Source of the DNA: Phycisphaerae bacterium
GTDB taxonomy: Bacteria; Planctomycetota; Phycisphaerae; SM23-33
Reading direction: 5' to 3'
Assembly: GCA_030745875.1 (NCBI GenBank)
Contig: JASLNT010000016.1
Location: 1-64,000, forward strand
Length of the DNA: 64,000 nt
A model generated the notes under the pieces. The model searched no databases, was not told where the DNA came from, and worked only from the letters and a program-made list of their open reading frames with translations. Both the position numbers and the translations under genes were made by a program. The first letter of the stretch is position 1. The number at the start of each line of letters is the position of its first letter. Positions 8,517 through 16,871 of the stretch are shown here, one piece after another.

Positions 8517-8561
8517 TTTCGCTGTCCTTATTGTGCGTGATCCAGTATGGAAATCGCTCTG

Positions 8562-8570
8562 AGTATACCA
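8562..8570 (-). promoter_or_regulatory. Extended -10 promoter for the MBL hydrolase
   Basis: Read on the minus strand, TGGTATACT forms an extended -10 (TGn plus TATACT) about 46 bases before the MBL start codon. No good -35 is seen, which is usual for extended -10 promoters. Confidence 0.4.
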
Positions 8571-8597
8571 ATCGATCTCATTGTCCGCCACCGGCTC

Positions 8598-8626
8598 TTG
8601 TCGCACAGCGCGGGCGACGGTATTCT
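8598..8626 (+). promoter_or_regulatory. Putative promoter for the aldo/keto reductase
   Basis: TTGTCG (8598-8603), a 17-base spacer and TATTCT (8621-8626) lie 35 bases before the ATG at 8662. The match is fair, not strong. Confidence 0.35.
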
Positions 8627-8661
8627 CTTGCGGATATGTCTTCAACCTCGAAGGAGCCGTA

Positions 8662-9789
8662 ATGCAGTATCGAACACTCGGAAAGCTCGGCGGGGAGTTC
8701 TCTGCGTTGGGATTCGGAGCTATGCGATTGCCCGTCGTCAACGGACAGAACGCTAATGTAAACGAACCCGAAGCAATCGAGATGATGCGGTATGCGATCG
8801 ACAACGGAGTGAACTACTTTGACACCGCCCATCCGTATCACTCCGGAGCCAGCGAAAGAGTGTTAGGCCAGGCCCTGGCGGGCGGATATCGCGACAGGAT
8901 CACGCTGGCGACCAAACTCCCGCCTTGGGAAGTGAAAGAGCCCGCCGACTTCGACCGACTGCTGAACGAACAGCTGGCCAGACTGAACTGCGACCACATA
9001 GATATGTATCTGCTGCACTGTATGCAGTGGAAGTGGTGGCCTTTCCTTCGCGACATGGGGATTCTGGACTGGTTGGAGGGCGCCAGGGGCGACGGTCGAA
9101 TCGGTCAGATCGGTTTCTCGTTCCACGACAATGTCAACCTGTTCAAGGAGATAGTCGACGCTTACGACTGGACCCTCTGTCAGATCCAGTACAACTACAT
9201 GAACGAAGACGTGCAAGCCGGAACCGAAGGCCTCAAATACGCCTCTGACAAGGGATTGGCGGTGATAGTTATGGAGCCGCTCCTGGGCGGTGTGCTGGCC
9301 GAACCCGGCGGCGAGGTGGACGAGATATGGTCCGCTTCCGGACTGGACCCGGTGGACACCGCGCTGCAATGGTTGTGGAACAAGCCGGAAGTTTCACTCG
9401 TTCTGAGCGGTATGAGCAGTCCTCAGCAAGTAAAAGACAACATCGCCAGCGCTTCTCGTTCGGGCGTTGGAACGCTGGAGACTCAGGCGATCGAAGCCAT
9501 CGGGCGCGTACAGGAAAAATACGGACAGATTGCCACCGTCCCCTGCACGAAGTGTCGCTACTGCATGCCCTGCCCGTCCGGCGTAGATATTCCCGTAAAC
9601 TTCGAGTACTACAACACGGCGATTACGTTCGGAGGCACGGCGCGAACGCTTCACCGCAACCTGTACGCCGGTCTTCCCGAAACGCAACGAGCTTCGGCGT
9701 GCACGCAGTGCGAGCAATGCGATGAGAAATGTCCCCAGTCAATCGCCATCAGCCAATTGATGTCCGATGTCGACAAGGAACTCGGTTAA
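8662..9789 (+). CDS. Aldo/keto reductase with C-terminal 4Fe-4S ferredoxin domain
   Basis: A 375-residue oxidoreductase. Residues 1 to about 280 form the aldo/keto reductase barrel, with the catalytic Asp and Tyr in DTAHPYHSGASE and the His in YLLHCMQW. The C-terminal part has two Cys clusters (CTKCRYCMPCPSG and CTQCEQCDEKCP), the 4Fe-4S-binding tail found in a large bacterial subfamily. The start has AAGGAG at 8651-8656. Such proteins probably pass electrons between NAD(P)H or a substrate and ferredoxin-type carriers; the true substrate is unknown. It converges tail to tail on the propeller gene with only two bases between stops. Confidence 0.9.
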   Translation: MQYRTLGKLGGEFSALGFGAMRLPVVNGQNANVNEPEAIEMMRYAIDNGVNYFDTAHPYHSGASERVLGQALAGGYRDRITLATKLPPWEVKEPADFDRLLNEQLARLNCDHIDMYLLHCMQWKWWPFLRDMGILDWLEGARGDGRIGQIGFSFHDNVNLFKEIVDAYDWTLCQIQYNYMNEDVQAGTEGLKYASDKGLAVIVMEPLLGGVLAEPGGEVDEIWSASGLDPVDTALQWLWNKPEVSLVLSGMSSPQQVKDNIASASRSGVGTLETQAIEAIGRVQEKYGQIATVPCTKCRYCMPCPSGVDIPVNFEYYNTAITFGGTARTLHRNLYAGLPETQRASACTQCEQCDEKCPQSIAISQLMSDVDKELG

Positions 9790-9791
9790 TC

Positions 9792-11225
9792 CTACTTGTG
9801 TGTCAGAATGGCCGCCGGAACCAGACGTATCTTGCCCCAGCCTCCGTTGTGCGCCAGAAGTTGACGAATCTTCTTTCCGTCGCGTCCCAGCAGGATCGCC
9901 CCTTCGGTCTTGTTGGTGATTGCGGTCGTTCCGTCGGGGAGCCTGCAGACGCCTGAAACCGAGGCCGGGCATATGCGCTGCCACACGACCTTCCCCGCTC
10001 GGTCGACCTCAAGGACTTTTTTGCCCGCGTACTCGCCGATCAGCACATTGCCGTTAGGCAGTTTCATGGCGTCACAGGGGCTCGACAGCCCCGTTTTCTG
10101 CCACACTATCTTACGCTTACGGTCAACCTCGATAACGCGCGATCCGGAATGCTCTGCAATCAGCGTATTCCCGTTTTTCAACCGTTGCGCACTGATGGGG
10201 CTCCTGAGCCCCGTCATCTGCCAAACGGTCTTGCCTTTTGCGTCGACCTCCGTTACGTGCCCGCGGTGCGTGTAAGCTATCAGCGTGTTCCCGTTCGCAA
10301 GGCGGGCGATGTCGAACACGCCTCCCGTGCCATTGGGCACGCCGGCTGGAGACCAGACCGATTTGCCCTTTGAATCGTACTCTTCTACGTTCTTGGGCGT
10401 GCTGGAGTATCCAACGATTATACTGCCGTTGCTTGTTCCCGTGGCGCAATACAGAGTAGTTCGCATAGCCTTCGCCCAGGCCGTCTTGCCCTGGAGGGTA
10501 ACCGCTGTGATGGTCCTGGCGCTGTCGTTGCTGATCAGCAGCGCCATACTGCGCGCCTTTATCTTGGCTTGATCGAAGGAGAAGCTCGCTTTGTTCTCTT
10601 TCCACCACTGTCGCCATTTGACAAGGGCTTTGGCCCGGGCGGCCGGTTCATCGCGCGTGTTGAATCCGAACGCCTTGCCCGTAAGCCTTCGCAGGGCGTA
10701 TTCAGCGGTGTAGCGTCCGGAGCTGCTGGCGTGGTTGAGCAGTTGAATCAGCATGTCGATCAGTTTCTTGTCGCCTGCGGCTGCGAGCACGTCGATCGCC
10801 GGATTCAACTCCGTCCCCACGTCTTCGACTCTGGCCTGGATCGTCTTTATAGCGACTCCGACGCGATCGGATATTTCGATATCTTTGTGCGCGGCGGCTG
10901 CGTTTAGCAGCGGAAGGATTTCCGGGCCTGACTTGATCAGTTCCGCCGACGCGGACTCTCGCACTTTCCAAACCGCGTTCCCGAGCTTCTCGATGAGTTC
11001 CTTGATTCGTTTTGCGGTTGCATCGGTGAGTTTGTCCGGTAGGGCGATCGCCCGCGCGAGTGCGGCGCGTGCTTCAGCGATTTGGGAGGGGCTTGGTCTG
11101 GTGGTCGCTGCGGGCGCCGTGGTGGGGCGGTTGTCGGCGGTCAGGGCTCCAGCCAGTATCACCAGGCTCACGAGCCCCAGAAGCGTTAGTTGTATTCCAC
11201 GCGGCATGCACTTTGGCATATTCAT
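9792..11225 (-). CDS. Exported HEAT-repeat and beta-propeller (PQQ/NHL-like) protein
   Basis: A 477-residue exported protein. A signal peptide (residues about 1-31, LLGLVSLVILAGALTA) is followed by a TTAPAATTRPSPSQ linker. Residues about 40-230 are alpha-helical and HEAT-like (EKLGNAVWKVRESASAELIK). The C-terminal half has about six repeats of the type LANGNTLIAYTHRGHVTEVD and KGKTVWQ, a propeller seen in PQQ-like and arylsulfotransferase-like proteins. No catalytic residues were recognised, so it may be a binding or scaffolding protein. The start at 11225 has no ribosome binding site, but a promoter with a perfect TTGACA lies directly upstream, so the mRNA may be leaderless. Confidence 0.7.
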   Translation of the reverse strand: MNMPKCMPRGIQLTLLGLVSLVILAGALTADNRPTTAPAATTRPSPSQIAEARAALARAIALPDKLTDATAKRIKELIEKLGNAVWKVRESASAELIKSGPEILPLLNAAAAHKDIEISDRVGVAIKTIQARVEDVGTELNPAIDVLAAAGDKKLIDMLIQLLNHASSSGRYTAEYALRRLTGKAFGFNTRDEPAARAKALVKWRQWWKENKASFSFDQAKIKARSMALLISNDSARTITAVTLQGKTAWAKAMRTTLYCATGTSNGSIIVGYSSTPKNVEEYDSKGKSVWSPAGVPNGTGGVFDIARLANGNTLIAYTHRGHVTEVDAKGKTVWQMTGLRSPISAQRLKNGNTLIAEHSGSRVIEVDRKRKIVWQKTGLSSPCDAMKLPNGNVLIGEYAGKKVLEVDRAGKVVWQRICPASVSGVCRLPDGTTAITNKTEGAILLGRDGKKIRQLLAHNGGWGKIRLVPAAILTHK

Positions 11226-11232
11226 GATTCCA

Positions 11233-11261
11233 AAAGTATGGCCCGTCGACCCGAGTGTCAA
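11233..11261 (-). promoter_or_regulatory. Promoter giving a probably leaderless mRNA (HEAT/propeller gene)
   Basis: On the minus strand a consensus TTGACA (11256-11261), a 17-base spacer and TACTTT (11233-11238) are followed by only seven bases before the ATG. The expected transcription start is within a base or two of the start codon. The -10 is the weaker half. Confidence 0.5.
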
Positions 11262-11335
11262 GAATCTCAGGAGTATTGGACTCTCTCAGAGCGATTCAGT
11301 TCCCAAAAAGTTCGCAAAACAGCTTGTTGTGCGTT

Positions 11336-13006
11336 TCACCGGCAGGGCACGCCTCCTGCGGGCACTTCGACTTTGGCGGTCCACCAGATAGCGTTGAGGA
11401 TCATCTTGCGACAATCTTCGATCGCCCAGTTCTTGTGGAAGTGCCCGCCGGTGAAACCGAACCCTCGCCCGCCGTCTTTTCGTTCAACGGCCCATGCGAT
11501 GACTTCCTTCTGGGGTTTCTTCTTGGGCAGCATGGTCGTCATCACCGGTATCAGGCGTTTGTCGTCCTTGGCGAATCGGATCTTGTAGTAATACTCATCC
11601 CTCGTGGTGAACGGTTTCCATCCGCGACAGAGCGGGTGGTCGGGCGAACCCGGGACGACCTCGACGGTGTTGTGCGGGTTCTGCGAGTAGTTCTTTTCGT
11701 AGTATCCTCCGACCCATTTCAGGAAATCACTGTCGTTGCCCAGCGGCGGGCAGACGGCGTAGTGGATGCAGACCAGCCCGACTCCGGCGTCCATCAGCTT
11801 GCGGATCTTGGCCACGCGTTTCTTCTCTTTGTCCATCAGAGCGTGTCGGCCCCATCCGTCAGAGTAGACAACTATCGTAGAGGCGTCATCAAGTACGGAC
11901 GGATCGGCGGGCCAATCGTTCTTGATCACGAGGGTTTCGATTCCCTTGTCCTTACCGGCGGCGTCAAGATACTTCTGGAACAGATCCACTCCCGCGGCGT
12001 GCGCGTGTGCGAGCTTGCCGTGGCTGCCTTTTCCAGCGATCAAGACGATCTTGGTCTTTTTTTTCATGGTTGCAGTTGCTTTGAGCGGTCGCGGGGCGGC
12101 GTCGGCCTTCAGGTCGCCCAGAGCGTACTGGATTCCCGCCAGCCAGTGTTTCAGCACCGCAGGATTGTAGAATACCGGGTAATCGTGCCCCAACGCCGAA
12201 TAGAACACCCTGCCCTTACCGCACTGTTTTATCCAACCCAACGCGTAATCGCCGTCGTCGCGTTTACCCTTGAATTTGTCCCGGAGCTTCATCTTGCTCG
12301 TGTCGAGGCTGTACAGCACGCGCTGGGATGCGCGGCTGTACGGTTTGGTGAACGCGTATATCTCATCGTATATCTCGAACCCCTTTCCCCCGAATGCTGC
12401 GCACAACGGGCTGTTGGGATCGTCTATCTTGACGCTGACCTTCGTATGCCACGGATGGGCCACAAACTCGGCGCCCACTATCTCCGAATATTCCTGGCGC
12501 CACGTGCTCAGGAAGCACCACAATCCGCCATGTATAACCGCCAGCCCCTTGCCTCCGGTTACGAAATCCTTCAGGCTCTTCTTGAGTTTCTTGTCGTACT
12601 GCTGGGCGGCGGTCTTCTTGTCGGCGGGGAGCTTCTTGAAGTCTTTGGGCAGGAACAACTCGCCGGTGGTGTTGTTCATCACGATAGCGTCGAACTGCTT
12701 GATTTTCTCGGGTTCGAACATGGTGATGTCGTCGCTGACGACCGTGGTGAACGCTCCGGTTTTGGAGCCCATTGCTTCGATCGCCTTCACGCCGCACGGT
12801 ATCGAGGCGTGTCGGTAGCTCCTGGTGAGGCTGAAGACCAGCAGCTTCCGCGGTTTTAGCGGTTTGGCGGGGGCTTTGTCGGGAGCGGCCTTGGCGATTT
12901 TCGCGAAGTCTTCGGTTGTCGGTCCTTTCGCCTGCGCTCCCAAGGTCAGCGACACTATGATCGCCATCGCAACAGTGAGCTTGCTTGTGTTTCGCATGGG
13001 GGTCAT
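11336..13006 (-). CDS. Exported protein with two tandem ThuA domains
   Basis: A 556-residue exported protein. The signal peptide (MTPMRNTSKLTVAMAIIVSL to AQA) is placed by AAGGACAG just before ATG 13006. Two ThuA-type (glutamine-amidotransferase-like, trehalose-utilisation) domains follow in tandem: about residues 45-265 (KLLVFSLTRSYRHASI, GLAVIHGG, HDYPVFYNP) and about 275-545 (IVLIAGKGSHGKLAHAH, GVGLVCIHYAVCPP, FGFTGGHFHKNW). The typical Cys of class I amidotransferases is not at the expected site. Planctomycetes have many ThuA proteins linked to sugar-polymer use, but the biochemical role is unknown. It sits between the propeller gene and araB. Confidence 0.8.
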   Translation of the reverse strand: MTPMRNTSKLTVAMAIIVSLTLGAQAKGPTTEDFAKIAKAAPDKAPAKPLKPRKLLVFSLTRSYRHASIPCGVKAIEAMGSKTGAFTTVVSDDITMFEPEKIKQFDAIVMNNTTGELFLPKDFKKLPADKKTAAQQYDKKLKKSLKDFVTGGKGLAVIHGGLWCFLSTWRQEYSEIVGAEFVAHPWHTKVSVKIDDPNSPLCAAFGGKGFEIYDEIYAFTKPYSRASQRVLYSLDTSKMKLRDKFKGKRDDGDYALGWIKQCGKGRVFYSALGHDYPVFYNPAVLKHWLAGIQYALGDLKADAAPRPLKATATMKKKTKIVLIAGKGSHGKLAHAHAAGVDLFQKYLDAAGKDKGIETLVIKNDWPADPSVLDDASTIVVYSDGWGRHALMDKEKKRVAKIRKLMDAGVGLVCIHYAVCPPLGNDSDFLKWVGGYYEKNYSQNPHNTVEVVPGSPDHPLCRGWKPFTTRDEYYYKIRFAKDDKRLIPVMTTMLPKKKPQKEVIAWAVERKDGGRGFGFTGGHFHKNWAIEDCRKMILNAIWWTAKVEVPAGGVPCR

Positions 13007-13124
13007 GTCTGTCCTTTCACTTGGCTGACGCGTGCGGGAATATAGCATGAAGGATAAGGAACTCGCCGGTCCGGGTCAATTGTCGAAACTCTGTTGGCGG
13101 GTGGTAATTGCGCCTATCGGTGCG

Positions 13125-13130
13125 TATAAT
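13125..13130 (+). promoter_or_regulatory. TATAAT -10 box before araB-araD
   Basis: A perfect TATAAT lies 52 bases before the araB start. The -35 at the right spacing (TGGTAA, 13102-13107) is poor, so an activator may be needed; no AraC- or AraR-type operator was recognised. Confidence 0.4.
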
Positions 13131-13182
13131 CCCGGGCTGAACTGGAATTCCGACCTGAGCTTGAGTTATGGGAGATCGACTG

Positions 13183-14868
13183 ATGGCGAAGTATACGATT
13201 GGTTTGGATTACGGAACGAATTCGGTCAGAGCCCTTCTGGTAAGCGTCGCCAACGGTCGCGAGGCCGCCACGTCGACGTGGACATACGAACACGGACACG
13301 AAGGCGTTATCCTGTCGCGCGACCCAAATCTCGCACGACAGCACCCTGCGGATTACCTCAAAGGCGCCGAGGTCACCATAAAAGCCGTTCTCAGGACCGC
13401 CAGGCGGAAATCCAAGAGCTTCAAGGCCTCCGATGTAATTGCCATCGGCGTGGATACCACAGGCTCCACGCCGCTTCCCGTGGATGCAGACGGGATCGCA
13501 CTGGCGCTTAAGAAACGATTCGCCAACAATCCCGCAGCCATGGCGTGGTTATGGAAGGATCATACCGGAGTCGCCGAGGCCGCGGAGATCACTGCTCTTG
13601 CCAAACGTCTCCGCCCTCACTATCTGGCCAAATGCGGCGGGACGTACAGCAGCGAATGGTACTTCAGCAAGGTTCTCCATTGTTTGAGGACGAGCCCGAA
13701 GGTGTTTGACGCCGCGTACATGTGGGTGGAGCTTGCCGACTGGGTTCCAGCGTCGCTTACGGGCACTGAGGCTCCCGACAAGCTCCGCGTCGGAATATGC
13801 GCCGCCGGTCACAAGGCGATGTTCAACAGCGAGTGGGGCGGATATCCCGACAAGCGATTCCTGCGAAAACTCGACCCGAAACTGGCTGAACTCCGAGATC
13901 GCATGCCCAGCGAGGCCCACACAATCGACAAAGCCGCCGGCCGCCTCACTGCAGACTGGGCGAAGCGCACCGGTCTTCCGGCGGGCATTCCGGTGGCTGT
14001 TGGCGCATTCGATGCCCATTTGGGCGCAGTGGGCGCCGGTGTCGGCCCGGGCACGCTCGTGAAAATCATCGGTACGAGCACATGCGATATCATGGTGCAT
14101 CCTGCGTCAAAGCCGCTGGCGGATATCCCGGGCATGTGCGGGCAGGTGGACGGCAGCGTGATGCCCGGGGCGATCGGCCTGGAGGCGGGGCAGTCGGCGG
14201 TCGGAGACATATTCAACTGGTTCGTCAACTACATCCAACCGGGCGGAGAGAGCATCGGAACCCACGAGGCTCTGACCGCTGGCGCGAAGAAACTCAAGCC
14301 CGGCGAGTCAGGTCTTCTCGCTCTGGATTGGAACAACGGTAATCGTACGATACTCACCGATCAGCGGCTTACCGGTTTGATGCTCGGGCAGACTCTCTAC
14401 ACGACTCCAGCCGAGATCTACCGCGCACTGGTCGAAGCCACCGCATTCGGAGCCCTGACGATTATCAATCGGCTGGAAGAGTACGGTGTGAAGGTGCGAC
14501 AGGTCGTAAACTGCGGCGGGATCGCAGAGAAGAACCCCGTGATAATGCAGATGTACGCCGATGTGACCGGTCGCCCTATGAAGATTTCGCGTTCAGGGCA
14601 GACTTGCGCTCTCGGAGCCGCCATAGCCGGAGCAGTGGCCGCCGGTTCGCGCGCCGGGGGATGGTCAACCGTCAAATCCGCCCAGAAGGCCATGACCGGG
14701 CTGAAATCCAAAGTATTCAAGCCCAACCCCTCCGCCCACGCTGTTTACAAGGAAATCTACGCCCTTTACCGTCAGTTGCACGATGCGTTCGGAACCGACG
14801 ACTGGTCCGGAGGCTGCCACAACGTTATGAAGCAGCTTCTTGAAATACGCGCCAGAGTCAGGAAATAA
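13183..14868 (+). CDS. araB: L-ribulokinase
   Basis: A 561-residue FGGY-family carbohydrate kinase that phosphorylates L-ribulose to L-ribulose 5-phosphate. The N-terminal phosphate loop TIGLDYGTNSVRALLV, the ribulokinase-type insert AIGVDTTGSTPLPVD, GAFDAHLGAVGAGV, KIIGTSTCDIMV and the C-terminal VVNCGGIAEKNP are all in order, and the length fits AraB. ATG 13183 follows GGGAG. araD follows by 28 bases, giving an araBD unit. araA, a transporter and a regulator are not in the window, so the rest of the pathway must lie elsewhere. Confidence 0.92.
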   Translation: MAKYTIGLDYGTNSVRALLVSVANGREAATSTWTYEHGHEGVILSRDPNLARQHPADYLKGAEVTIKAVLRTARRKSKSFKASDVIAIGVDTTGSTPLPVDADGIALALKKRFANNPAAMAWLWKDHTGVAEAAEITALAKRLRPHYLAKCGGTYSSEWYFSKVLHCLRTSPKVFDAAYMWVELADWVPASLTGTEAPDKLRVGICAAGHKAMFNSEWGGYPDKRFLRKLDPKLAELRDRMPSEAHTIDKAAGRLTADWAKRTGLPAGIPVAVGAFDAHLGAVGAGVGPGTLVKIIGTSTCDIMVHPASKPLADIPGMCGQVDGSVMPGAIGLEAGQSAVGDIFNWFVNYIQPGGESIGTHEALTAGAKKLKPGESGLLALDWNNGNRTILTDQRLTGLMLGQTLYTTPAEIYRALVEATAFGALTIINRLEEYGVKVRQVVNCGGIAEKNPVIMQMYADVTGRPMKISRSGQTCALGAAIAGAVAAGSRAGGWSTVKSAQKAMTGLKSKVFKPNPSAHAVYKEIYALYRQLHDAFGTDDWSGGCHNVMKQLLEIRARVRK

Positions 14869-14896
14869 ACTTGTTCTCACCGAGGTCTGTCTGAAA

Positions 14897-15598
14897 ATGC
14901 TCGAAACACTGAAAAAGCAGGTATGCGACGCCAATCTGAAGCTTGTCAGCCAGGGGCTTGTCGTGCAGACCTTTGGGAATGTAAGCGGTATCGACCGCGC
15001 CGAAGGTCTGGTTGTTATCAAACCGTCCGGCGTGGCGTACGATCATATGCGGGCCAAGCAGATGGTGGTCGTCTCTTTGGAAGATGGGAGTGTTGTGGAG
15101 GGAGATATGCGACCCAGCAGCGACACTCCGACCCACTTGGAGCTTTATCGCGCGTTCGATCGCATCGGAGGCGTTGTCCACACGCACAGCGCCTACGCGA
15201 CGGCGTGGGCCCAGGCTCGACGGAGAATTGACGCGATGGGCACAACGCACGCCGACTATTTCTACGGTCCGGTTCCGTGCACTCGACCAATGACGGCCGA
15301 AGAAATCACCAATCAATACGAAGCCAACACCGGCAAGGTGATAATCGAGCATTTTGCAGACGGGAAGTTGGACCCAAAATGCTTCCCGGGAACGCTGGTG
15401 GCGAACCACGGTCCGTTCGCTTGGGGAGATTCACCGGACGCAGCGGTCGATTGTGCGGTGATCCTGGAGTATATCGCCCGCCTGGCGACTGAGACGGTGA
15501 AACTCAATCCATATCCCAAGCGGATATCGAACGAACTGTTGGATAAACACTTCCTCCGCAAACACGGAGCCGATAGATACTACGGGCAGGATAGTTAA
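14897..15598 (+). CDS. araD: L-ribulose-5-phosphate 4-epimerase
   Basis: A 233-residue class II aldolase/epimerase that converts L-ribulose 5-phosphate to D-xylulose 5-phosphate, feeding the pentose phosphate pathway. It shows the AraD pattern: QTFGNVSGIDR, VIKPSGVAYD, the zinc ligands in VVHTHSAYATAWAQ and the third His in LVANHGPFAWG, with HADYFYGPVPCTR near the active site. The start ATG 14897 gives the usual AraD N-terminus. It is cotranscribed with araB. Its TAA overlaps the stop of the convergent gene within a shared TTAA. Confidence 0.92.
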   Translation: MLETLKKQVCDANLKLVSQGLVVQTFGNVSGIDRAEGLVVIKPSGVAYDHMRAKQMVVVSLEDGSVVEGDMRPSSDTPTHLELYRAFDRIGGVVHTHSAYATAWAQARRRIDAMGTTHADYFYGPVPCTRPMTAEEITNQYEANTGKVIIEHFADGKLDPKCFPGTLVANHGPFAWGDSPDAAVDCAVILEYIARLATETVKLNPYPKRISNELLDKHFLRKHGADRYYGQDS

Positions 15599-16140
15599 GC
15601 GATTTTCAACGCTCGTCCGGCCGTTTGGACCATACGCTTGGGGTTGCGATATTTGGCGCACCAGTTGTCCACCGCCGACTGAATCGTGCTGAACGGAGTT
15701 GCGATGTCCATCAGCCCCCAGGTTATGTCGGACCTCGTTGTGAACTTGTCGGTGTCGACCAGGACCGTACCCAGCATTACGTTGACGTGCAGGCCTCGCT
15801 GGTCGATCAATCGCGATTTGTGGGGTTCGAGAGCCTTGCACACCTTTCGTCCGCCCAGGAGCACTGTGCACGTTCCCAGCCGCTTCGGTCGCGGGAATCC
15901 GCGGAAGTGGCTGGTGAGCCCGCGTCGCAGCGCCTGCATGAAATCAGCGGCCTGTTTTACGTCTGTTACGTCCGAGGGGATCGATGCTACGGCGCAAATA
16001 AGCTTCGGTAAACGCTTTCCGTTGGTCGAGATTATTGTAGTGGGGGGCGCTTGTCCGATAACGATGCTCTCGTGATTGCTGAAATCGCATTCCGCGAGAT
16101 TATCTCTTAGGTCGGTGACGAGTTCGCTTATGTTCAACAT
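15595..16140 (-). CDS. Conserved-looking protein of unknown function
   Basis: A 181-residue protein that I do not recognise. The start at 16140 is supported by AAGGAGAG. There is no signal peptide or membrane segment. It contains QAPPTTIISTNGKRLPKL, an ADFMQALRRGLTSHFRGFP segment and KRLGTCTVLLGGRKV near the middle, with a Trp/Cys-containing C-terminus (VDNWCAKYRNPKRM). It looks like a small mixed alpha/beta cytosolic protein. It overlaps the araD stop by four bases tail to tail and is divergent from kdsC, so neither neighbour indicates its role. Codon use and the ribosome binding site support a real gene. Confidence 0.65.
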   Translation of the reverse strand: MLNISELVTDLRDNLAECDFSNHESIVIGQAPPTTIISTNGKRLPKLICAVASIPSDVTDVKQAADFMQALRRGLTSHFRGFPRPKRLGTCTVLLGGRKVCKALEPHKSRLIDQRGLHVNVMLGTVLVDTDKFTTRSDITWGLMDIATPFSTIQSAVDNWCAKYRNPKRMVQTAGRALKIA

Positions 16141-16247
16141 TGGGCTCTCCTTGTCCGGTATGTCGATCAATGTAACTTTAGACGTTGCAGGCTCCTCAAT
16201 AGTTCCGGAAAAAATGAAATTGGGATCAACAGAGTTCCCTTTTACTT

Positions 16248-16276
16248 GACCGGGCTGTTGTCGAGAAGCATAATGC
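16248..16276 (+). promoter_or_regulatory. Sigma70-type promoter of kdsC and the LptC-like gene
   Basis: TTGACC (16248-16253), a 17-base spacer and CATAAT (16271-16276) form a good promoter about 47 bases before the kdsC ATG. Confidence 0.6.
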
Positions 16277-16322
16277 GCGCGTTGGTTGTTTGAATGTTCT
16301 AACGCTTTTGGGACGCTTATTA

Positions 16323-16871
16323 ATGAATACCACCGACTTACCTGACCTCACCGGGATTGAACTGCTCGTATTGGATGTCGACGGCGTGATGACCGACGGG
16401 CGGATAATGCTCACCGGCGCAGGTGACGAGATAAAGGCCTTTAACGTGCGCGACGGAGCCGGTATGAAATACTGGAAACGGGCCGGTGGTAAGCTTGCGG
16501 TAATTACAGGGCGGGGCTGTCAGGCCGTGCTCAACCGCACCGCCGAACTCGACGTCGATTTCGTACGTATGAACGCCAAAGACAAGCTCCCTGTCCTCCA
16601 GGGAATCCTGGCCGAACTGAATTTGACTGCTAAGCAGGCGGCCGTTGTCGGCGACGACCTGACCGACATTCCAATGGCCCGCGTTTGCGGGTTCTCCGCG
16701 GCGGCGGCGGACGGCGCGGATGAACTCAAAGCGGTTGCGTCCTACACGACAGCGTTGCCCGGCGGAGCCGGTTGCGTCAGAGAAGTTATCGAACTGATCC
16801 TCAAGGCTGCAGGGAAGTGGCCCGAAATCCTGAAGCGGTACTTTCCGGATAACGAGGAGGCGCCCCAATGA
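16323..16871 (+). CDS. kdsC: 3-deoxy-D-manno-octulosonate 8-phosphate phosphatase KdsC
   Basis: A 182-residue HAD-superfamily phosphatase (class C0, no cap) that removes phosphate from Kdo 8-phosphate in LPS synthesis. HAD motifs are complete: LLVLDVDGVMTDG (nucleophile Asp), VITGRGC, the Lys in NAKDKLPVL, and VVGDDLTDIPMARVCGF. The C-terminal GGAGCVREVIELIL is typical of KdsC, whose tail closes the neighbouring active site in the tetramer. The start at 16323 has only a weak GGGA upstream. Its stop overlaps the LptC-like gene as ATGA, the same order (kdsC-lptC) as in Escherichia coli. Confidence 0.92.
   Translation: MNTTDLPDLTGIELLVLDVDGVMTDGRIMLTGAGDEIKAFNVRDGAGMKYWKRAGGKLAVITGRGCQAVLNRTAELDVDFVRMNAKDKLPVLQGILAELNLTAKQAAVVGDDLTDIPMARVCGFSAAAADGADELKAVASYTTALPGGAGCVREVIELILKAAGKWPEILKRYFPDNEEAPQ

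Noticed and set aside
11255-12859. 534-codon plus-strand frame
   Set aside because: It is a shadow opposite the tandem-ThuA gene, which has a signal peptide, a good ribosome binding site and recognisable domains.
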